The notes under the pieces: model-generated | Told to the model about the DNA's origin: nothing | Database searches by the model: none | Seen by the model: the letters and a program-made list of their open reading frames with translations, nothing else | Part shown: positions 45,805 through 53,978 of the stretch, piece by piece | How positions within the stretch are numbered: position 1 is the stretch's first letter | Layout of the letters: each line of letters opens with the position of its first letter | Program-made: the position numbers and the translations under genes | From: Silvimonas amylolytica | GTDB taxonomy: Bacteria; Pseudomonadota; Gammaproteobacteria; Burkholderiales; Chitinibacteraceae | DNA length: 64,000 bases | Assembly: GCF_014645555.1 (NCBI RefSeq) | Contig: NZ_BMLY01000002.1 | Location: 489,109-553,108 of the forward strand | Reading direction: 5' to 3'

Positions 45805-46899
45805 TCAGATCAGGTCGCGTTCCAGAGTCTTCATGATGCGTTCGCAGGCCTTGCCATCACCAAACGGATTGCCTGCGCGGGCCATGGCTTGCCAGGTGGC
45901 GTGGTTCTGCCAGAGCTCCTCGACGGTATCGACCACCTTGTCGCGTTGGGTGCCCACCAGCCGTGCACATCCGGCTTCCAGGGCTTCCGGGCGCTCGGTT
46001 TCTTCGCGCAACACCAGAAGTGGCACGCCAAAGGTGGGCGCTTCTTCTTGCAAACCGCCTGAGTCAGTCAGCACTAACCAGGCGTCGGCCAGCGCTTGTT
46101 GCATCTCAAGGTAATCGAGCGGGTTGACCAGCGTGACGTTGGGGACATGATCCAGGATAGCGTGCACGGGCTGTTGCACGACCGGGTTCAAGTGAACCGG
46201 AAACAAGATCTGGAGCTCGGGGTGGCGTTGGGCAATGGTCGCGATGGCATAGCAGACCTCGTTGATGTCGTGGCCCCAGTTTTCACGGCGGTGCGTGGTG
46301 ACCAGTAAATGCCCGCGGCCCTCAATCTTGCGGCCTATTCCCCGGTTGGCGATGACCCAGTTCTGCGCATCGACCACGGTGTTGCCGGTCAGCGTGATGA
46401 GTTTGTCGGCAATATTCTCTTTGAGTAATGCCTCACGGGCGCGCTCGGTTGGCGGGAAATGAAACCGTGCCAGGCGGCCGATCATTTGCCGCAGGATTTC
46501 CTCCGGGAACGGTCGCTCCGGGTTATAGGTGCGCAGGCCAGCTTCAACGTGAGCGACCGGGACGTGGTGATAAAACGCGGTCAATGCGCCCAGGAAGGCG
46601 CTTTCCGTATCACCCTGCACCACGGCCAGCGACCAGGGCTCTTGCATGACTTGTTCAAGCTGGGCCCGACAACCGATGGAGAACTCGGCCAGCGTACTGC
46701 CGCGCCGCGCGAGGCTGATATCCGGCTTGATATCAAAGCAGGCCAGGATCTGGTCCGCCATATCGCCATGCTGACCAGTATGCAACCACTGCACCCGTGT
46801 ATCCGGGCGTGCTTTGAGCGCGTGGTAGAGCGGGGCCAGCTTGATGATTTCGGGTCGGGTGCCGGAAATAAGCAGCAGGTTTCGAGCGGAGGTTCCCAT
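45805..46899 (-). CDS. wecB: UDP-GlcNAc 2-epimerase
   Basis: WecB converts UDP-GlcNAc to UDP-ManNAc. The 364-residue protein has the usual markers: SGTRPEIIKLAPLYHALKAR at the start, TGQHGDMADQIL, VQGDTESAFLGALTAFYHHV, HVEAGLRTYN and TLTGNTVVDA, then LTDSGGLQEEAPTFGVPLLV in the nucleotide-binding C-terminal part. In E. coli wecB (nfrC) is needed for N4 adsorption but lies far from nfrAB in the enterobacterial common antigen locus. Here it is the first gene of the nfr operon, so its product is probably used by NfrB. AGGA at good spacing lies inside a 12-bp palindrome just before the ATG. Confidence 0.95.
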   Translation of the reverse strand: MGTSARNLLLISGTRPEIIKLAPLYHALKARPDTRVQWLHTGQHGDMADQILACFDIKPDISLARRGSTLAEFSIGCRAQLEQVMQEPWSLAVVQGDTESAFLGALTAFYHHVPVAHVEAGLRTYNPERPFPEEILRQMIGRLARFHFPPTERAREALLKENIADKLITLTGNTVVDAQNWVIANRGIGRKIEGRGHLLVTTHRRENWGHDINEVCYAIATIAQRHPELQILFPVHLNPVVQQPVHAILDHVPNVTLVNPLDYLEMQQALADAWLVLTDSGGLQEEAPTFGVPLLVLREETERPEALEAGCARLVGTQRDKVVDTVEELWQNHATWQAMARAGNPFGDGKACERIMKTLERDLI

Positions 46900-47221
46900 A
46901 GGAATATTCCTAAAAATTACCTGCCCATATGAAACCGCTAATCCGTCAGTGAACCTAGTTAAATAGGTGATATTTGACCTGGCAACTATTGTCTGTACAT
47001 TTTCGAGTATTAGTAGACGGTTCTATTGCGCGGCGATTCCGGCCTGGCAGGCGAAGAGAGGAGCGGTGCGCGCGACGAATTGACTGTTTCATAAAATCTG
47101 CCGTCATCTCGAATACAGCACGCGCGCGTCATTTACAAACTAGATGTCAGATTGCAAAGCAGCAAGGCGTGGCGTTGTATCAAAAAGGGGGTGGTGCAAA
47201 GCGGGCAGCACTGATACATAT
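46900..47221 (-). promoter_or_regulatory. Upstream region of the wecB-nfr operon
   Basis: This 322-base gap holds no convincing gene. Next to the wecB start is the perfect palindrome AGGAATATTCCT (46900-46911), which contains the Shine-Dalgarno. Further upstream, on the minus strand, TTGCCA is followed after 17 bases by TTAACT, in a region with the inverted repeat ACCTA-TTTAAC-TAGGT. This is a possible promoter with an operator, but the -10 match is poor. Base composition is more AT-rich near wecB than in the rest of the gap. Confidence 0.35.
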
Positions 47222-47250
47222 AAAAAAACCGGGCACGAAGGCCCGGTTTC
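47222..47250 (-). terminator. Terminator after the ompA-like gene
   Basis: AAACCGGGC and GCCCGGTTT form a nine-pair stem with a six-base loop. On the minus strand it is followed by TTTTA. It lies about 20 bases after the stop of the OmpA-family gene. Confidence 0.88.
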
Positions 47251-47271
47251 TGGAACGCTTTGCAAGCGCGC

Positions 47272-48327
47272 TCAGTTACAGCGCTGTGAGGTTTCGTTTT
47301 TGTTGAAACGAATTTCCACACGACGGTTTTGTGCACGGCCTGCTTCAGTCGCATTGTCGGCAACCGGTTGCTCAGGGCCGTAGCCCGCAGCGGTAATACG
47401 GCTGGCATCCACGCCGTGGCTGACCAGATATTGTTTGACGGCCACAGCACGTGCTTGCGAAAGCTTCTGGTTCAGCTTCAGGCTGCCACGGTTATCGGTA
47501 AAGCCTGCAACTTCAAAACGGACATCCGGCCTGGCTTTGGCGGCATCCACAATCGTATTGAGCTTGCCGTAAGCGCCCGGCTTGATTTTGGCCGAGGCCG
47601 TCGTGAAGCTGGCGCCGTCAATACGCACTGGCGTGGTGGTGGAGACATCGTGACAGACCGGCGCAACCGCTTTGGTTTCAGCAACCTTGACTGCGGGCTC
47701 GGTGTGAACCACCGCTGGCGCCACTGCTGCAACGGCGACTGGCGCGGCCATTGCTGTCTCGCGGACACCGAAGTAGTAATTCAGGCCCAGTGTGAAATTG
47801 TTATTGGTCAGTTTGCTGCCGTAATCATCTTTGGCCCGGGCCATGGTCCACTCGCCGGTCAAACCCAGATTCGGTGTCAGCTTGTATTCAACACCCAGGC
47901 CTGCATGCAGACCGCCAACCCGGCCCTCGACATCACCGCTGGGATCGGTCCAGGCGTAACCCACCTTGGCGTACGGCATCAGTTTGTCAAACTGCATGCC
48001 CAGTTTCAGGTCGGCACCGTAAACCTGGCTACCGAAATGAGCGTAGTAATCCGGGTATTGTTTGAAATCGTGGTCGGTTTTGCCGTTGTAGTCGTAGAAG
48101 GCATCCACGCCCAGAATGATGTCCCGGGCGATTTCGGCGTTGTAACCGGCTTCCAGACCACCCGTCGCTGTGGCTTCCTGAGTCGTATCCAGTGTATTGC
48201 CAGTCAGACGGGACAAATTCACGCCGGCTTTGCCACCTGCATAGAAACCGGTGAAATCATCGGCACAAAAACCTTGTGCACTGGCCAGCGTGGCTGCAAC
48301 GGCCAGCGCGAAAGCGGTTTTCTTCAT
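47272..48327 (-). CDS. OmpA-family outer-membrane protein
   Basis: A 351-residue protein with a signal peptide (FALAVAATLASAQGFCA), an eight-stranded OmpA-like N-terminal barrel (DFTGFYAGGKAGVNLSRLTG ... NNFTLGLNYYFG) and a C-terminal peptidoglycan-binding OmpA domain. The latter shows RFEVAGFTDNRGSLKLNQKL and SRITAAGYGPEQPVADNATE, with the Asp and Arg that hold diaminopimelate, and RAQNRRVEIRF. The linker between the two is rich in Ala, Val and Pro with a possible disulfide at CHD. It is a single-gene unit. About 130 bases upstream contain the likely promoter. It probably links the outer membrane to the cell wall. Confidence 0.92.
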   Translation of the reverse strand: MKKTAFALAVAATLASAQGFCADDFTGFYAGGKAGVNLSRLTGNTLDTTQEATATGGLEAGYNAEIARDIILGVDAFYDYNGKTDHDFKQYPDYYAHFGSQVYGADLKLGMQFDKLMPYAKVGYAWTDPSGDVEGRVGGLHAGLGVEYKLTPNLGLTGEWTMARAKDDYGSKLTNNNFTLGLNYYFGVRETAMAAPVAVAAVAPAVVHTEPAVKVAETKAVAPVCHDVSTTTPVRIDGASFTTASAKIKPGAYGKLNTIVDAAKARPDVRFEVAGFTDNRGSLKLNQKLSQARAVAVKQYLVSHGVDASRITAAGYGPEQPVADNATEAGRAQNRRVEIRFNKNETSQRCN

Positions 48328-48456
48328 TGTTCATCCCTGCTGCGTTACGTTGAAAACGCCGGATGATGCAAGGATCAACGAAGTGCAACTATAAGATTTG
48401 CCTGCAAAATGGGGTGATCTGGGTCATATGTATGGTCTTTTGAGTGCGGTTGCAAC

Positions 48457-48609
48457 TCACGGCTGCTTTGGCGGGGTGTCATTGTCAGGCGTAGCGCAAA
48501 CCAGCCAGGCAAATGCGTCCGGATTGCGAACCTCAAAAGCGGTGTAGTCGTCGCTGGCCTCCGGGACGCCGGACAAAGGAAGGTCAGCTTGTTCGGGTAA
48601 CGGGTTCAT
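48457..48609 (-). CDS. Possible 50-residue small protein
   Basis: A short open frame, MNPLPEQADLPLSGVPEASD to the end PPKQP, in the gap between the ompA-like gene and the CheX-like gene, on the same strand as both. Codon choice is normal for this genome and a weak GGGAAA precedes the ATG. It has no signal peptide and is acidic. It could be a fifth member of the chemosensory-like operon or a chance frame. No known domain is seen. The remaining bases of this 410-base gap show no other feature apart from the likely ompA promoter. Confidence 0.35.
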   Translation of the reverse strand: MNPLPEQADLPLSGVPEASDDYTAFEVRNPDAFAWLVCATPDNDTPPKQP

Positions 48610-48739
48610 GATCGGATTTCCCAAGGGCAAAAGAGTGTGCGCAAATCATGCCGCCTGGCTTTGCTTGCGCACACGGTCGGATTACACAAATTAGGATGTG
48701 GCCGATTGTAAATTTGCCGTGTGAAGGCGTGAGTGCAAC

Positions 48740-49300
48740 TCAGAACAACTCCAGTTCGCCCGCACTGGTATCTTCTTCCACCGTGACCGGGGCGACAAAA
48801 TCCACCTGTGCGGAGTGATCCGGGCAAAAGCACAGCGTGAGGCCGAACTGCATGTCATTGTTGACGGATACCGCCAAAGACACGACCTCTGCCGGTTTGA
48901 TACCGGAGAGGTAATCGCGGCAATTGCGTTCCAGCACAAAGGGCGTCGACATCCCCACGTGGCGAAAGCCGGTACAGAGGTTGCGATTGACCGCGCCACA
49001 GATCATGTTGACCAGTTCTGAGCAGGCATCGTGCAACGCTTGCCCATCCAGTTGAAGAGACGAACTTCGGCCAAGACGAGCCATATGCGCGCAACTGGCG
49101 TCATCAGTACCGAAATCAAACACTGCCACAATTCGAAACAGATAAGACGAGATATTCAGTACAACAAGGTGGCCCGCACCTGCAGTCGTGATATTGGCGC
49201 GTTCAATGCGGACATCGTCCTCTGGCCGGCTGCGGCTGTGCTCGACAAGGGCGTTTTCAAAGAGCTGGCTGATCGCCGCGATGGCACCGGGAGTGAACAT
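48740..49300 (-). CDS. CheX/CheC-like phosphatase family protein
   Basis: A 186-residue cytoplasmic protein. DACSELVNMICGAVNRNL fits the active-site helix of the CheC/CheX/FliY family (E-x2-N-x3-G-x2-N/R), whose members remove phosphate from CheY. ALVEHSRSRPEDDVRIERAN and the following beta strands fit the CheX fold. Its start lies five bases after the stop of the mini-MCP gene, and the CheY-like gene is in the same operon. So it is the probable phosphatase of this relay. The C-terminal tail is acidic (VEEDTSAGELELF). Confidence 0.75.
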   Translation of the reverse strand: MFTPGAIAAISQLFENALVEHSRSRPEDDVRIERANITTAGAGHLVVLNISSYLFRIVAVFDFGTDDASCAHMARLGRSSSLQLDGQALHDACSELVNMICGAVNRNLCTGFRHVGMSTPFVLERNCRDYLSGIKPAEVVSLAVSVNNDMQFGLTLCFCPDHSAQVDFVAPVTVEEDTSAGELELF

Positions 49301-49305
49301 GGTGC

Positions 49306-50082
49306 TTAACCCGCCGTTGCCATAGCCGCGTCGATCTTCGCTGCGGCGGCGCGCAGCCCGAATACGGCGTTGCGAATCATATTGCCGCTGGCCTGCATGT
49401 CCTGAAAGGTGGTGGTCGTGATCAGGTCGTTCTTGTGCAGGTTTTGCTGGTATTGGCGAGCGACATCAGCACTGGTCAGCGCCAGATTGCGCACGCCATC
49501 GGCCACGACCGCAAAGCCGCGGCCGTGCTCGCCCGCACGGGCCGCTTCAATGGCCGCGTTCAGGGCCAGCATGACTACGTTTTTGACGATGCGGGCGAAT
49601 TCTTCGTTCTGGCTTTTGAGTTCGCGGTTGTTGACCAGGATCACCTGTAACTCGTCGTGCCAGCGTTCCACCACCTGCACAATGCCCAGCAAAGATTCAA
49701 TGTCCTGGCGCAGTAGTGCGTGTTCTTCGGCCAGCGTCGCATTCAGTTGTGCAGCACGCTCAGTCTGCTGCTGGTGCAGCTGGTCAATGGCACGCTGGTG
49801 AGATGCGGTTTCACGATCCATCCAGTCACGCTGGTTGGCGCTGTGCTCGGCAGCAGTCTCATCAAGTGCCCGTTGCAGCTCGTCTACTTGTTGTTGCCAG
49901 TGGCGCTGCTGCCGGGCGACATCGTCGGCGCTGGGGCGGCTTGCCAGTTCGGCAATCCGGCGATCCTGTGCGCGTTGTAGCAGATCAAAGTCTTGCTGGC
50001 GCTGGCGGGCGCGCCAACCCATGACGCCCGCGCCCATGATGGCGCCCACTATCCAGAAGACCGCGTAAAACCAGATTTCCAT
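49306..50082 (-). CDS. Minimal methyl-accepting chemotaxis-like protein
   Basis: A 258-residue protein with one N-terminal membrane helix ([20 protein letters not shown]), a coiled coil of about 120 residues and an MCP signalling hairpin. The tip is well conserved: [20 protein letters not shown] then [13 protein letters not shown]. There is no periplasmic sensor domain and no HAMP domain, and the second half of the coiled coil is short. The usual C-terminal pentapeptide for CheR/CheB is absent. It lies between the CheY-like and CheX-like genes, so it may organise this relay as a scaffold rather than act as a normal receptor. Confidence 0.85.
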   Translation of the reverse strand: MEIWFYAVFWIVGAIMGAGVMGWRARQRQQDFDLLQRAQDRRIAELASRPSADDVARQQRHWQQQVDELQRALDETAAEHSANQRDWMDRETASHQRAIDQLHQQQTERAAQLNATLAEEHALLRQDIESLLGIVQVVERWHDELQVILVNNRELKSQNEEFARIVKNVVMLALNAAIEAARAGEHGRGFAVVADGVRNLALTSADVARQYQQNLHKNDLITTTTFQDMQASGNMIRNAVFGLRAAAAKIDAAMATAG

Positions 50083-50102
50083 GTGTATCCCAGGCCCTGC
50101 GC

Positions 50103-50468
50103 TTAGCTTGCCAGCTTCTTGAAGGTGGCGACGACAGAGGCGCCATTGAATGGCTTGACGATCCAGCCCTTGATACCGGCAGCCTTGCCGCGCTCTTTCA
50201 TGACCGGGCTGTTTTCCGTGGTCAGCATGATGATGTTCACCGCGCTGTTGTTCAGTTCACCACGGATTTTCTCGGCCATGGTCAGGCCATCCATATTGGG
50301 CATGTTGACGTCGCTGACTACCAGTTTGATGCCGCTGTCGGCGCGCAGCTTGTCCAGGCCATCTTTACCATCCACGGCGACGGTGACGGTCATGCCGCTG
50401 GCTTTGAGAAACTCGCTGACTTCGGTGCGGACAGTGCTCGAATCGTCCACGATCAATACTTGTGCCAT
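50103..50468 (-). CDS. CheY-like single-domain response regulator
   Basis: A 121-residue receiver domain with no output domain. The acidic pocket is Asp8-Asp9 (VLIVDDSS), the phosphate acceptor is Asp53 in [12 protein letters not shown], and the switch Thr and Lys are in [10 protein letters not shown] and WIVKPFNG. The ATG at 50468 is preceded by GGAG; the longer frame upstream is the end of the kinase gene. It should be phosphorylated by the upstream CheA-like kinase, 46 bases away, and dephosphorylated by the CheX-like protein. The target is unknown; no flagellar gene is near. Confidence 0.92.
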   Translation of the reverse strand: MAQVLIVDDSSTVRTEVSEFLKASGMTVTVAVDGKDGLDKLRADSGIKLVVSDVNMPNMDGLTMAEKIRGELNNSAVNIIMLTTENSPVMKERGKAAGIKGWIVKPFNGASVVATFKKLAS

Positions 50469-50514
50469 GTAAAAACTCCAGATGATCAGTAGTAAAAAAG
50501 GGTAAGGGCGCGGG

Positions 50515-52887
50515 TCAGACGGGGACCGATTCGCGCTCGGGCGGGCGTGACAACGGGGCGTCGATCTGCACCACAAAGCTCTCAGGCAAGGTCACCACGG
50601 TGGCAAACTGGCGGAATGGGGCGCCTTCGCTTTGGTCGGTAAAGCGAATGGCAATATCGCCGTGTTCGCGCTTGATGAAATCGCGCACGGCATCCATGCC
50701 CACGCCACGACCCGAAATTTCGGTCACGGTTTGCGCAGTCGAGAAACCTGGCAGGAAGATCAACCGGGCGGTGTCTTCATCGCTCAGCATGGTATCGGGG
50801 GCGATCAACCCCTTGCGGGCGGCGATCTCTTTGATCTTGCCCAGTGCCAGGCCACGACCGTCGTCTTCCAGCGTGATGTGCAGCTTGCCAGCCTGCACAG
50901 TAACGCCGACCGCCAGTGTCCCGGTCGCCGGTTTGCCCAGCGCCAGGCGGGTATCAGGGCCTTCCAGACCATGGTCGAGCGCATTGCGCATCAAGTGCAT
51001 GAACACATTCTTCAACAGATAACCCGCATGGGCTGGCATGACGTAGCCCTCGTCGGCGTAAACCACCAGCGGTGCAGCTTTTTCCAGTTCGTGCGCCAGG
51101 TCCGGGAGAGAGTCGGTCACGCTCGACAGCATGTGCGGCAGCGTTTCTGTACCCAGCAAACGCAGGGTCTTGCGCACGGCGTCGCGAGCGGCAATCAATT
51201 CATGCAGGTTATTGGTGTTGACGTGTTCCAGGCGGTGCAGGGTGTCCTGAATCTGGGTCTTGTCGACCATCACGTAGCGGTCCTGCGCTGGCGCGGCCTG
51301 GCCGGAGCCCTTGCGGCCCAGGCTGACTTCATTAATGCGGGCGTAGTGCGTTACCGCCGTGCGCACTGCAGCCAGTTCCACCAGCAGTTGTTGTTGATCC
51401 CACACAATGGCTGGTTGCGGTTGGCGCAGGGCATCGTAGCTTTGCTCGACCTCGTGCACCACGCTGGTCAGGTGGTTCAAACCATAAGTACGGGCGTTAC
51501 CTTTAATGGTGTGCATATTGCGGAACAACTGATCAACCACCGCAATCTGGCGCTCTGCACTTTCCCGGATCAGGATCTCGTTATCGTCGACAAAACGCAG
51601 CGTGCCGATGATGAAGTCGTGGAACTTGTCCTGGCGTACGGCGAGTACTTCGCCAATCATTTCCAGTTCGCGGCGCTGGTCGCTGGCCTCCAGTGCCAGC
51701 TTGCGCAGTTCTGTCACGTCGCGCACGCACAGCATCATGCGGGCGGTCATGCCGTGTTCGTCGGTGATGGGTGACCAGTTCAGATCCAGCACCTTCACCC
51801 GGCCATCAGCCATGGTCTTTTCGACTTCGCCCACCATCAGGTGCTGGTTGAACTCGAAGTTCATCACGTCTTCGTCGATACAAGCGCCCCACACGGCGTC
51901 GACCTGGGCGAGCGCATCGGCCGACAGGTTGGTATTACTGAAAACGACCTCCATGACATCGCGGCCGGCAATGTGTTCGGTCTCAAGGATGGTCGCCAGA
52001 TAAGCCGAATATTCCGGGTGGATGATGCTGCCACTTTGCACCGTCAGAATGCCTTGAGGCATGTGTTGCAGCATGGACTGGATGTCGGCGGTCTTTTGGC
52101 GCAGCAGTACAGAACTGGTCTGGATTTGCTCGATCATGACGTTGAACGCCACCATGGAGTGGCCAATCTCATCCTTGCGATCTGCCGGCAGTCGCTGGCT
52201 GAAATCCTGGCTGGCTGCAATATCCGACATCATCGTCTGCATCTGGCCGATGGGGCGGGCAATCTGGCGATACAACAAGATGCCGATCGCGGTCAGGATG
52301 ATGACCATCGCCAATGTCACACCACTGATGGTGCTGACGGTGCGCGCCAGGTTATGGTTCAACGCGCTGATCGCGGCATCTTTGCTGCGGTTTTTCTCAA
52401 CCCGCAGCGTTTGCACAATCTGTTCCAGTTCGCCTTGATACTGCGCCACGCTGGCGAACAGGGTCGCGGCAGCGATTTCTTGCTGGCCGGATTGCTTGAA
52501 ATTCCGGGTGTCTTCAATGGCCGAGAAGTAGTTGGCCATACTTTGCCGGGCTTGTTGCACCAGCTTTGTCTGCGTTTCCGAACTGGCTTCGCGCTGCTGC
52601 TGTTGCAAGCTTTGGTTCAATGCAGACTGCTGTTGTTTGAGTACCTCTGCGGCTTGTGCGGCAGTGTTGTCATCGGGCGCGAACACCAAAGACATTGTGG
52701 TTTGCTGGACATCCTTGAGTCGCGCCATCAAATCGGCAGAGGCCAGCGTGCTGGGCACGACGCCCTCGGTGACAAGGCGGACCTCCTTCGCGTTAGCGCG
52801 GGATTGCAGCACTGCATAACCGCCAATGGCGGCAATGGCCGCAAAAGTCAGCATGACAAGCAGGATAATGCGTTGCCGGATGGTCAT
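50515..52887 (-). CDS. Hybrid sensor: MCP-like N-terminus with CheA-type HPt and kinase
   Basis: A 790-residue membrane kinase. Two membrane helices (IILLVMLTFAAIAAIGGYAV near 10-30 and GVTLAMVIILTAIGILLY near 190) flank a four-helix-bundle periplasmic sensor. Then come HAMP (RQIARPIGQMQTMMSDIAAS), a PAS-like domain with QSGSIIHPEYSAYLATILE, and an HPt domain with the phospho-acceptor His near 459 in NMHTIKGNARTYGL. The ATPase domain is of CheA type: HLMRNALDHGLEGPD, EDDGRGLALGKI and GRGVGMDAVRDF. It has no C-terminal CheW-like domain, so it cannot join a normal chemoreceptor array. The ATG at 52887 follows AGGTGAG. Confidence 0.9.
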   Translation of the reverse strand: MTIRQRIILLVMLTFAAIAAIGGYAVLQSRANAKEVRLVTEGVVPSTLASADLMARLKDVQQTTMSLVFAPDDNTAAQAAEVLKQQQSALNQSLQQQQREASSETQTKLVQQARQSMANYFSAIEDTRNFKQSGQQEIAAATLFASVAQYQGELEQIVQTLRVEKNRSKDAAISALNHNLARTVSTISGVTLAMVIILTAIGILLYRQIARPIGQMQTMMSDIAASQDFSQRLPADRKDEIGHSMVAFNVMIEQIQTSSVLLRQKTADIQSMLQHMPQGILTVQSGSIIHPEYSAYLATILETEHIAGRDVMEVVFSNTNLSADALAQVDAVWGACIDEDVMNFEFNQHLMVGEVEKTMADGRVKVLDLNWSPITDEHGMTARMMLCVRDVTELRKLALEASDQRRELEMIGEVLAVRQDKFHDFIIGTLRFVDDNEILIRESAERQIAVVDQLFRNMHTIKGNARTYGLNHLTSVVHEVEQSYDALRQPQPAIVWDQQQLLVELAAVRTAVTHYARINEVSLGRKGSGQAAPAQDRYVMVDKTQIQDTLHRLEHVNTNNLHELIAARDAVRKTLRLLGTETLPHMLSSVTDSLPDLAHELEKAAPLVVYADEGYVMPAHAGYLLKNVFMHLMRNALDHGLEGPDTRLALGKPATGTLAVGVTVQAGKLHITLEDDGRGLALGKIKEIAARKGLIAPDTMLSDEDTARLIFLPGFSTAQTVTEISGRGVGMDAVRDFIKREHGDIAIRFTDQSEGAPFRQFATVVTLPESFVVQIDAPLSRPPERESVPV

Positions 52888-53338
52888 CTTACTCACCTTT
52901 TTGGTGTTTGCTTACAAACGATAGGTTCTGCAAACGCGCGCCTTGCATGCCATTCATCCGGATGTCCGGCTAGGTTAGGTGCCGGTTTGATCAGAAAATC
53001 TGTTTGTTTATGCGGGAAAAATCAGCGTGGTCTGCAGTGTGTTCGGTCCAGCCTGTCAGAGGACAGGCGGTAAACAGGCCTGCATATTAGTAGATGGTTA
53101 TGAATGAATTATTGAGAAGTGCTTTCTTGTATTTATGATAATGCTGACAAGTTTTGTTTTATTTCGGCGGGAGGGCGCGGTGGGAGCGCGCAGAACGCAT
53201 CAGGAAAGGTCGTGAGCAATTCGGCCAGCGCGAGCCATGCTGCGGCGCGCGGCCGCATATCGCCCAACGCTTGCCGGGCTGAACTCATCAGTAAGAAAAT
53301 GGCCTTAATACAATCACTTGTATCTTCTTGTCGCAGCC
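52888..53338. other. 451-base gap between the kinase and the SprA-related gene
   Basis: No firm gene here. A hairpin GCCTGTC-AGAG-GACAGGC lies at 53051-53068 without T tract. On the minus strand a 51-residue frame ends at 53133 (starting MSSARQALGDMRPRAAAW); its codon use is good but it has no ribosome-binding site or known domain. On the plus strand there is a promoter-like sequence at 53112-53139. The two readings compete. Confidence 0.4.
53112..53139 (+). promoter_or_regulatory. Possible promoter of the SprA-related gene
   Basis: TTGAGA at 53112-53117 and TATGAT at 53134-53139 are 16 bases apart in AT-rich DNA. Transcription from here would give a leader of about 190 bases before the SprA-related start. 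Confidence 0.35.
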
Positions 53339-53971
53339 ATGGTTGCCGTGAACAGCTCAGTTGCCAGTACGCTGGTGCGCGCTGCCGCGCAAACGGGTAC
53401 GGCTGTCCAGCAATCGGGCAACAATACCCAGCAACAAAGTGACAATCAGACCACTCGCCAGACCGGCCAGAACGCCAGTTCATCCACCAGCACGTCCACC
53501 AGCAATGGCAGCAACCCCGGCAATGCCAGTGCCCCCCGTGGTACCGATGGCAAACCACTGACGCTGCAGCAGCAGCAGCAAGTCGACAAGCTGGTAAAAA
53601 TCGACAAAGACACGCGTACGCATGAGCAAGCTCACCTTGCCGCTGCGGGTGGATTAGCCGTCGGTGGCCCCAACTACAATCTAACCACCGGCCCGGACGG
53701 CAAGCAGTACGCCAACGGAGGCGATGTCCAGATTGACGTGAGCGAAGGCCGCACGCCAGAAGAAACCGTGCGCAAGGCGCGTATTATCCAGGCCGCCGCC
53801 CTGGCGCCGGTGGATCCCTCTGCGCAGGATTTGTCGGTCGCCGCGCAAGCGAGCGCCATGGAAGCCAAGGCGCAAGCGCAGATCGCGCAACGTTCACCCC
53901 AGAGCGCTCAGGTGGCGGGTGCCTACCAGCCAGAACTGCCTTCGGTGTCTTCGTTTTCTGCCGTGGCCTGA
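53339..53971 (+). CDS. SprA-related putative metalloprotease
   Basis: A 210-residue protein of the SprA-related family (sometimes named putative metalloprotease CJM1_0395 family). The first 80 residues are a low-complexity Gln, Asn, Ser and Thr region. The core then shows DKDTRTHEQAHLAAAGGLAV, with the zinc-protease-like HExxH, followed by NYNLTTGPDGKQYANGGDVQ and TPEETVRKARIIQAAALAP, all typical for the family. No signal peptide is seen, and the start at 53339 is uncertain because no Shine-Dalgarno precedes it; an in-frame TTG lies seven codons upstream. Proteolysis has not been shown for the family as far as I know. Confidence 0.75.
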   Translation: MVAVNSSVASTLVRAAAQTGTAVQQSGNNTQQQSDNQTTRQTGQNASSSTSTSTSNGSNPGNASAPRGTDGKPLTLQQQQQVDKLVKIDKDTRTHEQAHLAAAGGLAVGGPNYNLTTGPDGKQYANGGDVQIDVSEGRTPEETVRKARIIQAAALAPVDPSAQDLSVAAQASAMEAKAQAQIAQRSPQSAQVAGAYQPELPSVSSFSAVA

Positions 53972-53978
53972 AACCGCG

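Noticed and set aside
46974-47306. 110-codon plus-strand frame in the gap upstream of wecB
   Set aside because: It crosses the ompA terminator and part of the ompA-like gene, has no ribosome-binding site and no domain.
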